Shown one piece after another: positions 43,717 to 52,161 of a DNA stretch of 64,000 bases (within the stretch, counting starts at the first letter, position 1; the number at the start of each line of letters is the position of its first letter). The notes under the pieces are model-generated. The model saw nothing but the letters and a program-made list of their open reading frames with translations. It ran no database searches and was not told where the DNA came from. This DNA is from Actinoallomurus sp963799975. GTDB lineage: Bacteria > Actinomycetota > Actinomycetes > Streptosporangiales > Streptosporangiaceae. The position numbers were made by a program, and so were the translations under genes. The stretch lies in the NCBI GenBank assembly GCA_963799975.1, contig CAWCZF010000001.1:310001-374000 (forward strand), read 5' to 3'.

Positions 43717-44822
43717 GACTTCCCGTCCCGGCGTACGGCCGCCGCTCCCTGGCCGACCTCGGGCCGTCCGTGCTCGCCGCGATCGGCGTGCCCGGCCACC
43801 CGAACGTTCTGGGCCTGCCGCCGCTGCCGCGCGCCTGCGTGCTCGTGGTCGACGGACTCGGCTGGGAGCTCCTGCGCGCGCACGCGGCCGACGCGCCGTA
43901 CCTGTCCGGGCTGGCCGGCCGCGAGCTGAGCGCCGGGTTTCCGGCCACCACCGCGACCAGCCTGGCGTCGCTCGGCACCGGGCGGCCGCCCGGCGGCCAC
44001 GGCATGTTCGGCTACCAGGTCGCCGTCCCGGGCGAGGGGCGGCTGCTCAACTGCCTGCGCTGGGGTGAGGGCATCGACCCGCTCACCTGGCAGCCGTCGC
44101 CGACCGTGTACGAACAGGCCGCGGCGGCGGGCGTCGCGACCACACACGTCGGTGCCGGCGCGTTCGCCCGCAGCGCGCTGACCCGCGCGGTCCAGCGCGG
44201 CGCGGACTACGTCCCGGCCGACGCCCTCGGCCCGCTCGCCGCCGCGGCCGAACACGCCGTGCGCGCGGGCCCGCGGTCCTACGTCACCGTCTACCACAGC
44301 GAACTCGACTCGACCGGGCACCGCCACGGCTCCCGGTCGGCGGCCTGGCGCCACCACCTCGCCTTCGTGGACCTGCTCGCCCGGCGGCTGGCCGAGGCGA
44401 TGCCACCGGACGCGGCCCTGTACGTGACCGCGGATCACGGCATGACCGATCCGGCCGAACGCGTCGACGTGGACGCCGAGCCGGATCTGCGCTCCGGCGT
44501 GGCGCTGCTGGGCGGCGAACCACGCGCCCGCCACGTGTACGCCGCGGAGGGCGCGGCCGCCGACGTACTCGACGTGTGGCGCGAGCGGCTGACCGGCAAG
44601 GCGTGGGTGATGTCCCGCGACGAGGCCATTGCGGCTGGCATTTTCGGACCGGTCGAAGCCGGACTCGCCGATCGAATCGGCGACGTCGTCGCGGTGCCGT
44701 ACGCCGACCTGGCCATCGTCGCGACCGCTGCCGAGCCGGCCGAGTCCGCCCTGGTGGGCATGCACGGATCGCTCGTATCGGCCGAGCAGCTCGTACCTCT
44801 CCTCACCCACCTGGCGGCGTGA
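43713..44822 (+). CDS. Alkaline-phosphatase-fold nucleotide pyrophosphatase/phosphodiesterase
   Basis: A 369-residue phosphoesterase of the type I phosphodiesterase/nucleotide pyrophosphatase family. The metal site is LVVDGLGWELL, and the nucleophile threonine is in GFPATTATSLASLGTG. The second metal set is YVTVYHSELDSTGHRHGS with further histidines in YVTADHGMTD. No signal peptide is seen, so it acts in the cytoplasm. Substrate could be a nucleotide or other phosphodiester. It is coupled to DUF5998 upstream and, by TGATG overlap, to the rhodanese gene downstream. Confidence 0.9.
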   Translation: MRLPVPAYGRRSLADLGPSVLAAIGVPGHPNVLGLPPLPRACVLVVDGLGWELLRAHAADAPYLSGLAGRELSAGFPATTATSLASLGTGRPPGGHGMFGYQVAVPGEGRLLNCLRWGEGIDPLTWQPSPTVYEQAAAAGVATTHVGAGAFARSALTRAVQRGADYVPADALGPLAAAAEHAVRAGPRSYVTVYHSELDSTGHRHGSRSAAWRHHLAFVDLLARRLAEAMPPDAALYVTADHGMTDPAERVDVDAEPDLRSGVALLGGEPRARHVYAAEGAAADVLDVWRERLTGKAWVMSRDEAIAAGIFGPVEAGLADRIGDVVAVPYADLAIVATAAEPAESALVGMHGSLVSAEQLVPLLTHLAA

Positions 44823-45697
44823 TGAACGACGCGACGCCTCTCGCGAACGATCCGGTTAACGGTCAGACTGACGGTGTGCACCCTCTCATCGACGTCCCGT
44901 CACTCGTCCGGGCGGTCCGGGGAGGCGTGGCCCTCCTCGATGTCCGCTGGCGCCTCGGCGGTCCGCCCGGCATCGAGGCGTACCGTCGCGGTCACCTGCC
45001 GGGCGCGGTCTTCATCGACCTCGACCGCGACCTCGCGGCGCCGCCAGGACCCGGAGGCCGTCATCCGCTCCCCGAGGCCGGGGACTTCCAGGACGTGATG
45101 CGTCGCGCCGGGGTCCGTCACGGCGATCTGGTCGTGGTCTATGACGACGCCGACGCCACGGCGGCGGCGCGCGCCTGGTGGACGCTGCGCTACTTCGGGC
45201 ACCAGCGCGTACGCGTGCTCGACGGCGGCTACCACGCCTGGGTGAAGGCGGGCCGGCCGGTCACCACCGAGACGCCCGCGGTCGAGCCGGGCGACTTCAC
45301 GGCGACGCCGGGACGCCTGCCGCTGCTCGACGCGGACGGCGCCATGGCCGTGGCGAAGGACGGCGTGCTGCTCGACGCACGCGCGTCCGAGCGCTACCGC
45401 GGCGAGACCGAGCCGGTCGACCCGGTCGCCGGGCACATCCCGGGCGCGGTCAGCGCGCCGACGCACGGCAACGTCGGCGTCGACGGCCGGTTCCTGCCGG
45501 CCGGCCTGCTACGGGAGCGATTCGCGGGCTTGGGCGCGACCGACGCCGCCGAGGTGGGCGCGTACTGCGGCTCGGGCGTGACGGCGGCGCACGAGATCCT
45601 GGCCCTGACGATCGCCGGAGTCCCCGCCGCGCTGTACGCGGGCTCGTGGTCGAACTGGATCGCCGACGGCACCCGGCCGGTCGAAACGGGCGGTTAG
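44822..45697 (+). CDS. Thiosulfate/3-mercaptopyruvate sulfurtransferase (rhodanese)
   Basis: A 291-residue two-domain rhodanese. The N-terminal, non-catalytic domain has VALLDVRWRLGGPPGIEAYR and GHLPGAVFIDLDRDLA; the C-terminal domain carries GHIPGAVSAPTHGN and the active-site loop YCGSGVTA with the persulfide cysteine. CGSGVTA is typical of thiosulfate sulfurtransferases rather than 3-mercaptopyruvate-specific ones. ATG 44822 overlaps the upstream stop; GTG 44876 is an alternative. The last ~13 codons and following 12 bp are repeated in tandem downstream (45656-45815). Confidence 0.92.
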   Translation: MNDATPLANDPVNGQTDGVHPLIDVPSLVRAVRGGVALLDVRWRLGGPPGIEAYRRGHLPGAVFIDLDRDLAAPPGPGGRHPLPEAGDFQDVMRRAGVRHGDLVVVYDDADATAAARAWWTLRYFGHQRVRVLDGGYHAWVKAGRPVTTETPAVEPGDFTATPGRLPLLDADGAMAVAKDGVLLDARASERYRGETEPVDPVAGHIPGAVSAPTHGNVGVDGRFLPAGLLRERFAGLGATDAAEVGAYCGSGVTAAHEILALTIAGVPAALYAGSWSNWIADGTRPVETGG

Positions 45698-45815
45698 CGC
45701 GCTCCGTCTGGATCGCGGATGGCGCCCGGCGGGTTGGGACGGGCGGTCAGCATGCTCCGTCTGGACCGCAAATGGCACCCGGCCGGTTGGGACGGGCGGT
45801 TCAGCGTGCCCCGTC
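45656..45815 (+). repeat. Three tandem ~53-bp copies of the rhodanese 3' end
   Basis: The unit begins at the final TGGATCGCC codons of the rhodanese and runs past its stop. Copies are 45656-45708, 45709-45761 and 45762-45815, the last one base longer. Copy 1 is inside the gene; the others have diverged at about 10-12 positions each. The pattern shows a recent tandem duplication of a gene end. Confidence 0.85.
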
Positions 45816-46107
45816 GGCTGGCGGCGCTCTGTCGGGCTCGACCGGGCCGCGCCGGACCACCTGGTCTGGCTCCGGCACACCTTGGCCGGGCCACCCGCGC
45901 CGGTCCGGTGCCGGCCGGGAAGGTCCGCTGGGACGCCCATGCCCTCGGCGAGGGGCCGCCTGCGCAGGTCTGCGCTCACCCGTCGTCAAGAGCGGTCGTC
46001 AAGGGCCGGTCGTCCGGACCGGTCGTCAAGAGGCGGCCGTCATAGACCCGAGGTCAGGGACCGGTCGTTACGGACCGGTCGTCAAGAGCCGGTCGTCAGG
46101 GACGTCG
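45698..46107. other. 410-bp gap filled largely with repeats
   Basis: No gene is supported between the rhodanese and DUF2203 genes. The first third holds tandem copies of the rhodanese tail, and 45981-46115 hold short degenerate repeats. Between them (about 45820-45980) I see nothing. The rhodanese terminator should be here but no strong hairpin was found. Confidence 0.6.
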
Positions 46108-46115
46108 TCACAGAC
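45981..46115. repeat. About ten degenerate 12-15-bp repeats (ccggtcgtcaagag-like)
   Basis: A run of units near ccggtcgtcaagag, each 12-15 bp and imperfect, stretches to just inside the 3' end of the DUF2203 gene. Phase changes between units, so it encodes no constant peptide. Function unknown. Confidence 0.7.
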
Positions 46116-46485
46116 CGGCGCCCGGCAGACGGCGGCGGCCGGCGAAGCCGAGGTCGCTCCGGTGGTACCAGCCGAGCTCCTTCTCGCCCTCCAGCAGGCA
46201 GAGCCGCACCGACTGCCGGCCGAGGTAGGCCGGGAAGTCGACCAGCACCGGCGCGATCCCCTTGACCTCGATGCCCTGGATGGTGAACCACCCAAGCGCC
46301 TCGTCGATGCGCGCTTCGTACCCCTTGAGCTCCGGCTTGCCGCCGAGAGGCGAGGACACGCCGGAGCGCAGCGCGAACGTCAGCTCGGTGAGGTTCGCAC
46401 GCGCCGCCACGATGTCATCGATCCGCGCGCGTACCTCGGGGATCAGCTCACGCGCCGCACTGAGGGCGAAGGTCCGCTCGGTCAC
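46108..46485 (-). CDS. DUF2203 family protein
   Basis: A 125-residue protein of the DUF2203 family: ERTFALSAARELIPEVRARI, ARANLTELTFALRSG, then the strand-rich end LGWFTIQGIEVKGIAPVLVD and LCLLEGEKELGWYHRSDLGF. The family is widespread and has no known function. GTG 46485 has no ribosome site, so it is perhaps leaderless. The repeat tract of 45981-46115 touches its final codons. Confidence 0.85.
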   Translation of the reverse strand: MTERTFALSAARELIPEVRARIDDIVAARANLTELTFALRSGVSSPLGGKPELKGYEARIDEALGWFTIQGIEVKGIAPVLVDFPAYLGRQSVRLCLLEGEKELGWYHRSDLGFAGRRRLPGAGL

Positions 46486-46509
46486 GGTCGTACGGTACCC
46501 GGCAGGCCG

Positions 46510-49350
46510 TCAGTATCCGGCGCCGAAACAGACGAAGCCGAGCGTCGCCGGATCGCGCGGCGTGGCGGCGAGGGCCTCGGCGGGCGAGAGCCCCGCCGTC
46601 AGGCGCTCATGGAAGCCCGCCATCAAGTCTCGGGTGGCGGCGTCGCCGACCGGCGTCACGCCCGCGACGACGGTGCCCGTGCCGAAGCCCAGGGCGCACC
46701 GTGCCATGCCCATCACCGCCTCGCCCGCGCGCACGTCGGCGCGGCCCGCGTCGCAGGCGGACAGGATGAGCAGCCGGGGCGGCCGTCGCAGGTGTTCGAG
46801 GTCGTAGGTCACCAGCGGCCCGTCCACGAGGCGCAGGCTGGAGAACAGCGCGTTTCCGGCGCGGAACCTCCCGTGCACGGCTAGGTGGGCGATCGCGGCC
46901 CCGTCCAGCGCCGAGCGCACCGCCTCCGCCGTCGCGTCCGCACCGGTCAGGACACGCGCCCGCGGATGACACGCCCGCAGCGCCTCGATCTCGGATTCGG
47001 CGTGCTCCAGGCCCGGTCCGGCGACCAGAGCCACGTGCCCCGAGGCGGCGGACGCGTGCAACGCGGCGGAGTCGGTACCGACCAGACCACGCCCGACTCC
47101 GGGCATCGTGTCCACGAAGTGGGGGATCACGTCCACAGAGTCAGGCATCACGTGCCCGGAGGCGGAGACCACCTGCCCGCTGGCGGGGACCACGTGCCCA
47201 GAGGCGGGAATCACGTGCCCAGAGGCGGGAATCACGTGCCCAGGGCAGGGGACCACGTGCCCGAGGCCGGGGACCACGTGCCCGGGGCCAGGGACCACCT
47301 GACCGGAGTTGGGCACCACCTGCCCGTAGTCGGCGGGTGACCGCATCGCGCGCAGCCAACTCGCGGCCGATGGCACCACGGTCAGCGGGCGTCCCTGGAG
47401 CGACGGCAGCGCGGCCCACGGGAGGCCGTGCAGCGCCCCGGACGGCGCGAGCACGACCGGACGGTCCCCGAGGCGCAGCGGGCGCAGGAGTGCCGCGTCG
47501 AGCCGTCCCGCCGCGCCGGCCAGCCCCTGAGCCGCCGCTCCCACCGGCCCCGCCGCTCCCGCCGGTCCCGAGGGCTCGCGGGCCAGCCGCGAGACCGCGA
47601 AGCGCAGCAGGCGCAGGTCGTGCTCGGCCTCCGCGTACGAGCCCAGGGCGACACGGCGGCAACGCCCGTCCACGACCGTCACCGCGAGCAGCTCGTCGTC
47701 CGCGCGAATCAGCTCGGCGAACACCCGGTCCCCGAGTTCCGCGCAGAGGCCGGGTACGAGCCACCCCCACCCGCGCACCGAGTTCCGGCCCGCGGCGAGG
47801 CGGCGGGTACGTGCGCGTACGGCGTCCTCCAGCCGGGTCTGCGCCGCGAGCAGCTCCGGTCGCTCCGCGGCCTCGGCGCTGACCCGCCGCAGCTCGGCGA
47901 GGAGCCCGGCCAGCCGCCGGTCGCGGGGCGGCCGTACGGCGGGTGGAAGGTCCGCGATCGCCCGGGCCCGCTCGGCGGCGACCAGGAGCGTACGCGGGCC
48001 GCGGGCGAGGCGTACGCCGAGCGAGGCCAGTTCGGCGGACCAGCCCGCCGCCCGGCCGCGCAGCTCGGCGGCACCGAGGGCGGCAGCGTGCTCCTCCACC
48101 ACACGCAGTCCCGCGCGTATCGCGGCGGACGCGGCGCCGCGGTCGCCGTCGGCGAGCCGCAGCAGCGCGGCGGCGTGCCAGGCGGCCACGCGTGCGCTCA
48201 CCGTCCCGCTGTGCGCGATCCGGCCGTCCCCGACGCGGCCACCTCTGATCCGGCTGCCTTCGACCCGGCTGAGCAGGAGCCGAGCGTGCTCCCGGCGTCC
48301 CTGGGCCAGCGCGGCGAGCCCGGCCACCACGCGCAGGCAGGCGGGTGACCACCCGGCACGCTCGAGCCGGTCCGCCGCCCGCTCGGCCTCCGCGGCGAGA
48401 GCGGCCGACCGCTCGCCGGCCGCCCATCGCGCGTGCAGCTCGACCTGCTCGGCGAGCAACGCGAACCTGGCGCGGTCCGGCCCGAACGCGTCCCGCGCGC
48501 GTACGGCGGTGGCCGCCGCGGCATGCGGGTCGCCGTCGGCCAGTTCCGCGTACGAGAGCAGCAGCAGCGCATCCGCGGTGTCGCAGCGGTATCCGGCGCC
48601 GTCGAGCCGGTCGAGCGTCCGCGCCAGTAGCGCACGCGCCTCGTCCGGCAGATGTGCCGCGACGAGCGCCTCGGCCCGGTCCAGCCAGAGCTGGCACAAT
48701 CGCTCGCCGACCCCGGCCAGCTCCGGCTCGACGTCGTCGTAGATCGCCAGCGCCCGTGGCAGGTCGCCGCGCCGCAGCGCGACCAGGGCCAGTTTGTGCC
48801 GGACCATCGCCGCCTGGTGCCGCAGGCCGGCCCGCTCGGCCACCGCCAGCGCGCCGCGCAGGTCGGCCTCGCCACGCCCGAGCCGCCCGGCGTACGCCCT
48901 GGCCAGCCCGACGTTGACGCGCAGCCCCACGAGCACCTCAGGGTCGGTGCATCGGCGGCCCAGTCGCGTCACCTCGGCGAGGCGTCCGCTGCGGGCCAGC
49001 GCGCAGACGCGGTTGGCGAGCAGCCGCTCGGCGTCCGTCCCGGTCAGCACCGGCGCCGCCTCGTCGGCCGCCGCCAGCGCGCCCGCGATGTCGCCGCGTG
49101 CGACGAGCAGGCCCACGAGGGTCATCTTGACCTGCGCGGCCGCGTACGGGAGCCGTTCGGCCGTGGCGATCCGCAGCGCCTCGTCCAGGTGTGCCAGGCC
49201 CTCGGCGAGCCGGCCGAGCTCCTTGCACGCGAGGCCCAGCGCGCGGCGCGCGGTCACCCGGTCCAGGGCGTCATCGGCCACCGTCATCGCGGACGCCGCG
49301 TCGTAGGCCGCGCGCGGATCGGCGGCGGCCGCGGCGATCAGGTCAGACAC
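46510..49350 (-). CDS. TPR-CHAT protein (putative caspase-like protease) with inserted heptapeptide repeats
   Basis: A 946-residue protein. Residues ~1-420 are tetratricopeptide-like helices (ALGLACKELGRLAEGLAHLD, AAMVRHKLALVALRRGDLPR). The CHAT domain starts near 600 (LAPSGALHGLPWAALPSLQG) and has the catalytic dyad His 826 (HLAVHGRF) and Cys 866 (ILSACDAG). Between, at about residues 674-750, eleven 7-residue repeats of the kind GHVVPGP are inserted. CHAT proteins are clan CD proteases related to caspases and can act in defence or stress responses. GTG 49350 overlaps the preceding gene by 8 nt; with it and the sigma factor it forms a three-gene operon. Confidence 0.85.
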   Translation of the reverse strand: MSDLIAAAAADPRAAYDAASAMTVADDALDRVTARRALGLACKELGRLAEGLAHLDEALRIATAERLPYAAAQVKMTLVGLLVARGDIAGALAAADEAAPVLTGTDAERLLANRVCALARSGRLAEVTRLGRRCTDPEVLVGLRVNVGLARAYAGRLGRGEADLRGALAVAERAGLRHQAAMVRHKLALVALRRGDLPRALAIYDDVEPELAGVGERLCQLWLDRAEALVAAHLPDEARALLARTLDRLDGAGYRCDTADALLLLSYAELADGDPHAAAATAVRARDAFGPDRARFALLAEQVELHARWAAGERSAALAAEAERAADRLERAGWSPACLRVVAGLAALAQGRREHARLLLSRVEGSRIRGGRVGDGRIAHSGTVSARVAAWHAAALLRLADGDRGAASAAIRAGLRVVEEHAAALGAAELRGRAAGWSAELASLGVRLARGPRTLLVAAERARAIADLPPAVRPPRDRRLAGLLAELRRVSAEAAERPELLAAQTRLEDAVRARTRRLAAGRNSVRGWGWLVPGLCAELGDRVFAELIRADDELLAVTVVDGRCRRVALGSYAEAEHDLRLLRFAVSRLAREPSGPAGAAGPVGAAAQGLAGAAGRLDAALLRPLRLGDRPVVLAPSGALHGLPWAALPSLQGRPLTVVPSAASWLRAMRSPADYGQVVPNSGQVVPGPGHVVPGLGHVVPCPGHVIPASGHVIPASGHVVPASGQVVSASGHVMPDSVDVIPHFVDTMPGVGRGLVGTDSAALHASAASGHVALVAGPGLEHAESEIEALRACHPRARVLTGADATAEAVRSALDGAAIAHLAVHGRFRAGNALFSSLRLVDGPLVTYDLEHLRRPPRLLILSACDAGRADVRAGEAVMGMARCALGFGTGTVVAGVTPVGDAATRDLMAGFHERLTAGLSPAEALAATPRDPATLGFVCFGAGY
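47101..47331 (-). repeat. Eleven 21-bp tandem repeats inside the CHAT gene
   Basis: Eleven units of exactly 21 bp in constant register (47101, 47122, 47143 and so on to 47331). Central units match closely and contain CACGTG, while the end units are more divergent. Reading on the minus strand gives repeated heptapeptides such as GHVIPAS, GHVVPGP and GQVVSAS. The frame is kept. Confidence 0.9.
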
Positions 49351-49768
49351 GGATCCAGCTGGTGACGACGGACGTCGCGTCGGCGAGCCGGAACAGCAGG
49401 CTCACGACGCCGGTGGGCACCCCGGTGAGCGCGAACGCCCCCGCCTCGTCCGTACGGGTGCCGCACTCGCCGCCGGGCGAGCGCAGGATCACCTCCGCGG
49501 CCGCCGGCGGCGCGAGCTGCCCGACGATCTCCCGTCCGCAGACCTCGATCTGCACGCTGACCCGCGCGGCGGCGAACGTGAGAAGACGCCCGGTGTCGCC
49601 GCGTACGCCGGCCGACTCAATGGACTCGGAGGTGAGCGTGGCCAGCGACGCGGACGGCACGAACCAGCCGAACGCGGCACGGCCCAGGGCGAGCACGTGC
49701 TCAGGCACCGGAGGGAACGCGCCGCGCAGCGCCTCGGCCAGTTCGTCGTCGCGCGGACCGGTGCTCAT
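49343..49768 (-). CDS. Carboxypeptidase regulatory-like small protein of the CHAT operon
   Basis: A 141-residue protein. The N-terminal helices include PEHVLALGRAAFGWFVPSAS, and the C-terminal ~70 residues form a beta-sandwich like carboxypeptidase regulatory domains (VSVQIEVCGREIVGQLAPPA, TRTDEAGAFALTGVPTGVVS). Proteins with this layout lie between a sigma factor and a TPR-CHAT gene in many actinobacteria. It could tether the sigma factor or CHAT protein; that is inference. ATG 49768 overlaps the sigma stop by 4 nt; the open frame to 50239 is a shadow. Confidence 0.75.
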   Translation of the reverse strand: MSTGPRDDELAEALRGAFPPVPEHVLALGRAAFGWFVPSASLATLTSESIESAGVRGDTGRLLTFAAARVSVQIEVCGREIVGQLAPPAAAEVILRSPGGECGTRTDEAGAFALTGVPTGVVSLLFRLADATSVVTSWIRV

Positions 49769-50298
49769 GCGACGCCGTCCAGCCGTCGGCGCAGGTGCGT
49801 CAGGCAGCGGGCGCGGGTCGGGCCGACGCTGCCGACCGGCATCTCGAGCGCCGCGGAGATCTCCGCGTAGCTGAGTCCGGGCGAGGCGATGAAGAGCTCC
49901 AGCAGGTGGCGGCACCGCGGCGGGATCGCCTCCAACGCCGCCGCGACCGAGGCCGCGAGGTCGCGTCCGATCACCACGTGGTGCGGTCCGGTGACCGAGG
50001 GCCCCGAACCCTGCAACGGGCGTTCGCGGCCGCGCCGCCGCAGCGTCGCCATGCTCTCCCGGCGCGCCGTCACGGCCAGCCACGCGCCCGCGCGTGACGG
50101 ATCGCGCAACAGCGTCAGCCGCTCGACCAGGCGTAACCAGGTCGTCTGCATCACATCGTCGACGTCCTCGCTGCTCAGCCCGTAGGAGCGCGCGATCGAG
50201 CACAGCAGCCTTGAGTAGCGGTCGACGAGGCCACGCCAAGCGTCCGCGTCGCCCCGTCCGGCCCTTCGTACGAGGTCACCGGTGGTTTCGTCCTGCAC
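49765..50298 (-). CDS. ECF-like sigma-70 family RNA polymerase sigma factor
   Basis: A 177-residue two-domain sigma factor. Region 2 is DAWRGLVDRYSRLLCSIARS with SSEDVDDVMQTTWLRLVERL; region 4 is LEAIPPRCRHLLELFIASPG and SYAEISAALEMPVGSVGPTR. No region 1.1 or 3 is present. In this type the following operon gene, not a membrane anti-sigma factor, may control it. GTG 50298 is 8 nt after a -10-like TAATAT (50307-50312), so the transcript is probably leaderless. It begins the sigma/CHAT operon. Confidence 0.85.
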   Translation of the reverse strand: MQDETTGDLVRRAGRGDADAWRGLVDRYSRLLCSIARSYGLSSEDVDDVMQTTWLRLVERLTLLRDPSRAGAWLAVTARRESMATLRRRGRERPLQGSGPSVTGPHHVVIGRDLAASVAAALEAIPPRCRHLLELFIASPGLSYAEISAALEMPVGSVGPTRARCLTHLRRRLDGVA

Positions 50299-50649
50299 AG
50301 CGTGGGATATTAGCCTAAAGTTACCGTCTGACTACTCAAAGTTGTCAGGATCACTCCCAGATCCGGGAAACTCCGCCGCCGCGCCGGGCCGAGGGGACGC
50401 CTCGCAGCGAGGGTCCATCCGCCACTGTCAGGTTGGCAATCGTGCAGGCCACTGCGGGCGCGGCGAACGACACCCCGCTCCCCACGCACAGCCGCGAACG
50501 TAGTCCGGATCGCCGCCGCGCGGGCCGGACGCGGACTGTCGAACCACGAAACAGCCCATCGGCCCTGCCGCCGGGGCGTACGCGTCCCGGTGTCCGGCCG
50601 CTTCACCGGACTCCTTGCCGTACGCCCTCGCGACGATCACTCTTGGGGG
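50299..50649. other. 351-bp divergent intergenic region (sigma operon / lnt)
   Basis: The first ~60 bp are AT-richer and hold the minus-strand sigma operon promoter with TAATAT at 50307-50312. No gene-like frame is supported in the rest; the frame open from 50433 lacks homology. Nothing else is visible. Confidence 0.5.
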
Positions 50650-52161
50650 ATGCGGGTCTCGGCGAAGGTGACCGGGTCCGGTGCGGCGATCGACGAAGAG
50701 CGCCCCGCCGGGCGTCTCGCCGCCGCCCGCTCCCTGGCGCGACGTCGCCTGCCGCTCCTCGTCGCCGGCGCGCTGCCGGTCCTGGCGTTCCCGCGCCCCG
50801 GGCTGGACTGGCTCGCCTGGGTGGCGCTCATGCCGGGCCTGCTGCTCGCCCGCTCCGCGCCGACCGGGCGTGAGGCGGCACAGCGCGGCTGGTGGTTCGG
50901 CGGCGGCTTCATCCTCGCCGCGCTGTACTGGCTGATCCCCACCATCGGGCCCGGGCTGCTCCTGCTCGCCGTGGCCGCGGGAGCACTGTGGGCCCCGTGG
51001 GGCTATGCCGCGTGGGCGCTCATGCGCCCCGGCCGCCTCGCCGCGGCGATGGTCGTGGTGCCGAGCGTGTGGCTCGCGGCCGAGTGGGCGCGCTCCTGGC
51101 CGGCGCTGGGTGGTCCCTGGGCGCTGTACGGCGCCACGCAGTGGCGGCATCCCGCGGTGCTCGGCCTGGCCTCGCTCGGCGGCATCTGGCTCGTGACGTT
51201 CGCGGTCGTCGCGGTCAACACGGCACTTGCCGTCGCGGTGAGCAACCGGTCCGCGCCGGCGGCGCTGCTGGCCGTGCTCGTCGCGGCCGCCGGCCCGCTC
51301 GCGTACCACCCGTGGACCCGGCCCGACGGGCGGCCGCTGACGGTGGCGCTCGTGCAGCCCGGAGTCGTGACCGGTACGGCCCCGCGGCTCGTGGCGGGGG
51401 AGCGGATCACCGCCGGCCTGCCGCGTGCCGACCTGGTGGTGTGGGGTGAGAGCAGCGTCGGCTTCGACCTGCGGCGGCGGCCCGACCTGGTCGCCGGACT
51501 CGCCACGCTGGCGCGCGCGCACGGGCCGCTGCTGGTCAACGAGGACGCGCGTGACGCGACGGGGCGCATCTCCAAGAGCGCGGTGCTGATCGGGCCGGAC
51601 GGCAGCGAGGCGCGGTACGTCAAGAACCGCCTCGTCCCGTTCGGCGAGTACGTCCCGCTGCGCGCGGCCCTCGGCTGGCTCACCCACGTCAGCAAGGCGG
51701 CGCAGGAGGACCGCGTCCCGGGTACGGGCGTCGTGCTGATGCACACCGCGAGCGGCGTGCCGTTCGGGCCGCTGATCTGCTTCGAGTCGACCTTCCCCGA
51801 CCTGGGCCGCGAGGTCGTGCGCCGGGGCGCGCGGGTGATCGTGTACGAGTCGTCGACCTCGTCGTTCCAGGAAAGTTGGGCGCCACCGCAGCACGCCGCG
51901 CTCGGCGCCGTGCGCGCGGCCGAGACCGGGCGGCCCGTCGTGCAGGCCGCGCTGACCGGCGTGTCGGCCGCCTTCGACGCGCGCGGGCGGCGGCTGGCCT
52001 GGCTGGACACGTCCCGGCGCGGATCGGTCGTCGTGAGCCTCCCGCCGTCCGCCGGCCGTACGCCCTATGACCGGTACGGCGACTACGTGCCGTGGCTCGC
52101 CGTCGCGGCCGCGCTCGGATTCGGGCTCTGGGCCTGGCGTGGGGCGCGCCTCCGCGCCTGA
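50650..52161 (+). CDS. lnt: Apolipoprotein N-acyltransferase
   Basis: A 503-residue membrane enzyme. About six N-terminal helices (LPLLVAGALPVLAFPRPGLD, ALYWLIPTIGPGLLLLAVAA) are followed by a periplasmic nitrilase domain. The catalytic triad residues are Glu in WGESSVGFD, Lys in YVKNRLVPFGEYVP and Cys in LICFESTFPD. It transfers the third acyl chain to the N-terminal cysteine of lipoproteins; in high-GC Gram-positives it acts in the plasma membrane. ATG 50650 precedes the first helix, with a poor ribosome site (GGGGG adjacent); GTG 50590 is longer but less supported. Confidence 0.9.
   Translation: MRVSAKVTGSGAAIDEERPAGRLAAARSLARRRLPLLVAGALPVLAFPRPGLDWLAWVALMPGLLLARSAPTGREAAQRGWWFGGGFILAALYWLIPTIGPGLLLLAVAAGALWAPWGYAAWALMRPGRLAAAMVVVPSVWLAAEWARSWPALGGPWALYGATQWRHPAVLGLASLGGIWLVTFAVVAVNTALAVAVSNRSAPAALLAVLVAAAGPLAYHPWTRPDGRPLTVALVQPGVVTGTAPRLVAGERITAGLPRADLVVWGESSVGFDLRRRPDLVAGLATLARAHGPLLVNEDARDATGRISKSAVLIGPDGSEARYVKNRLVPFGEYVPLRAALGWLTHVSKAAQEDRVPGTGVVLMHTASGVPFGPLICFESTFPDLGREVVRRGARVIVYESSTSSFQESWAPPQHAALGAVRAAETGRPVVQAALTGVSAAFDARGRRLAWLDTSRRGSVVVSLPPSAGRTPYDRYGDYVPWLAVAAALGFGLWAWRGARLRA

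Noticed and set aside
47101..47331. A CRISPR array
   Set aside because: Units are contiguous 21-bp repeats with no unique spacers and they are in frame within a gene.
50428..51894. 488-codon minus-strand frame over lnt
   Set aside because: Antisense to the complete nitrilase triad of Lnt; His/Arg/Gln-rich shadow.
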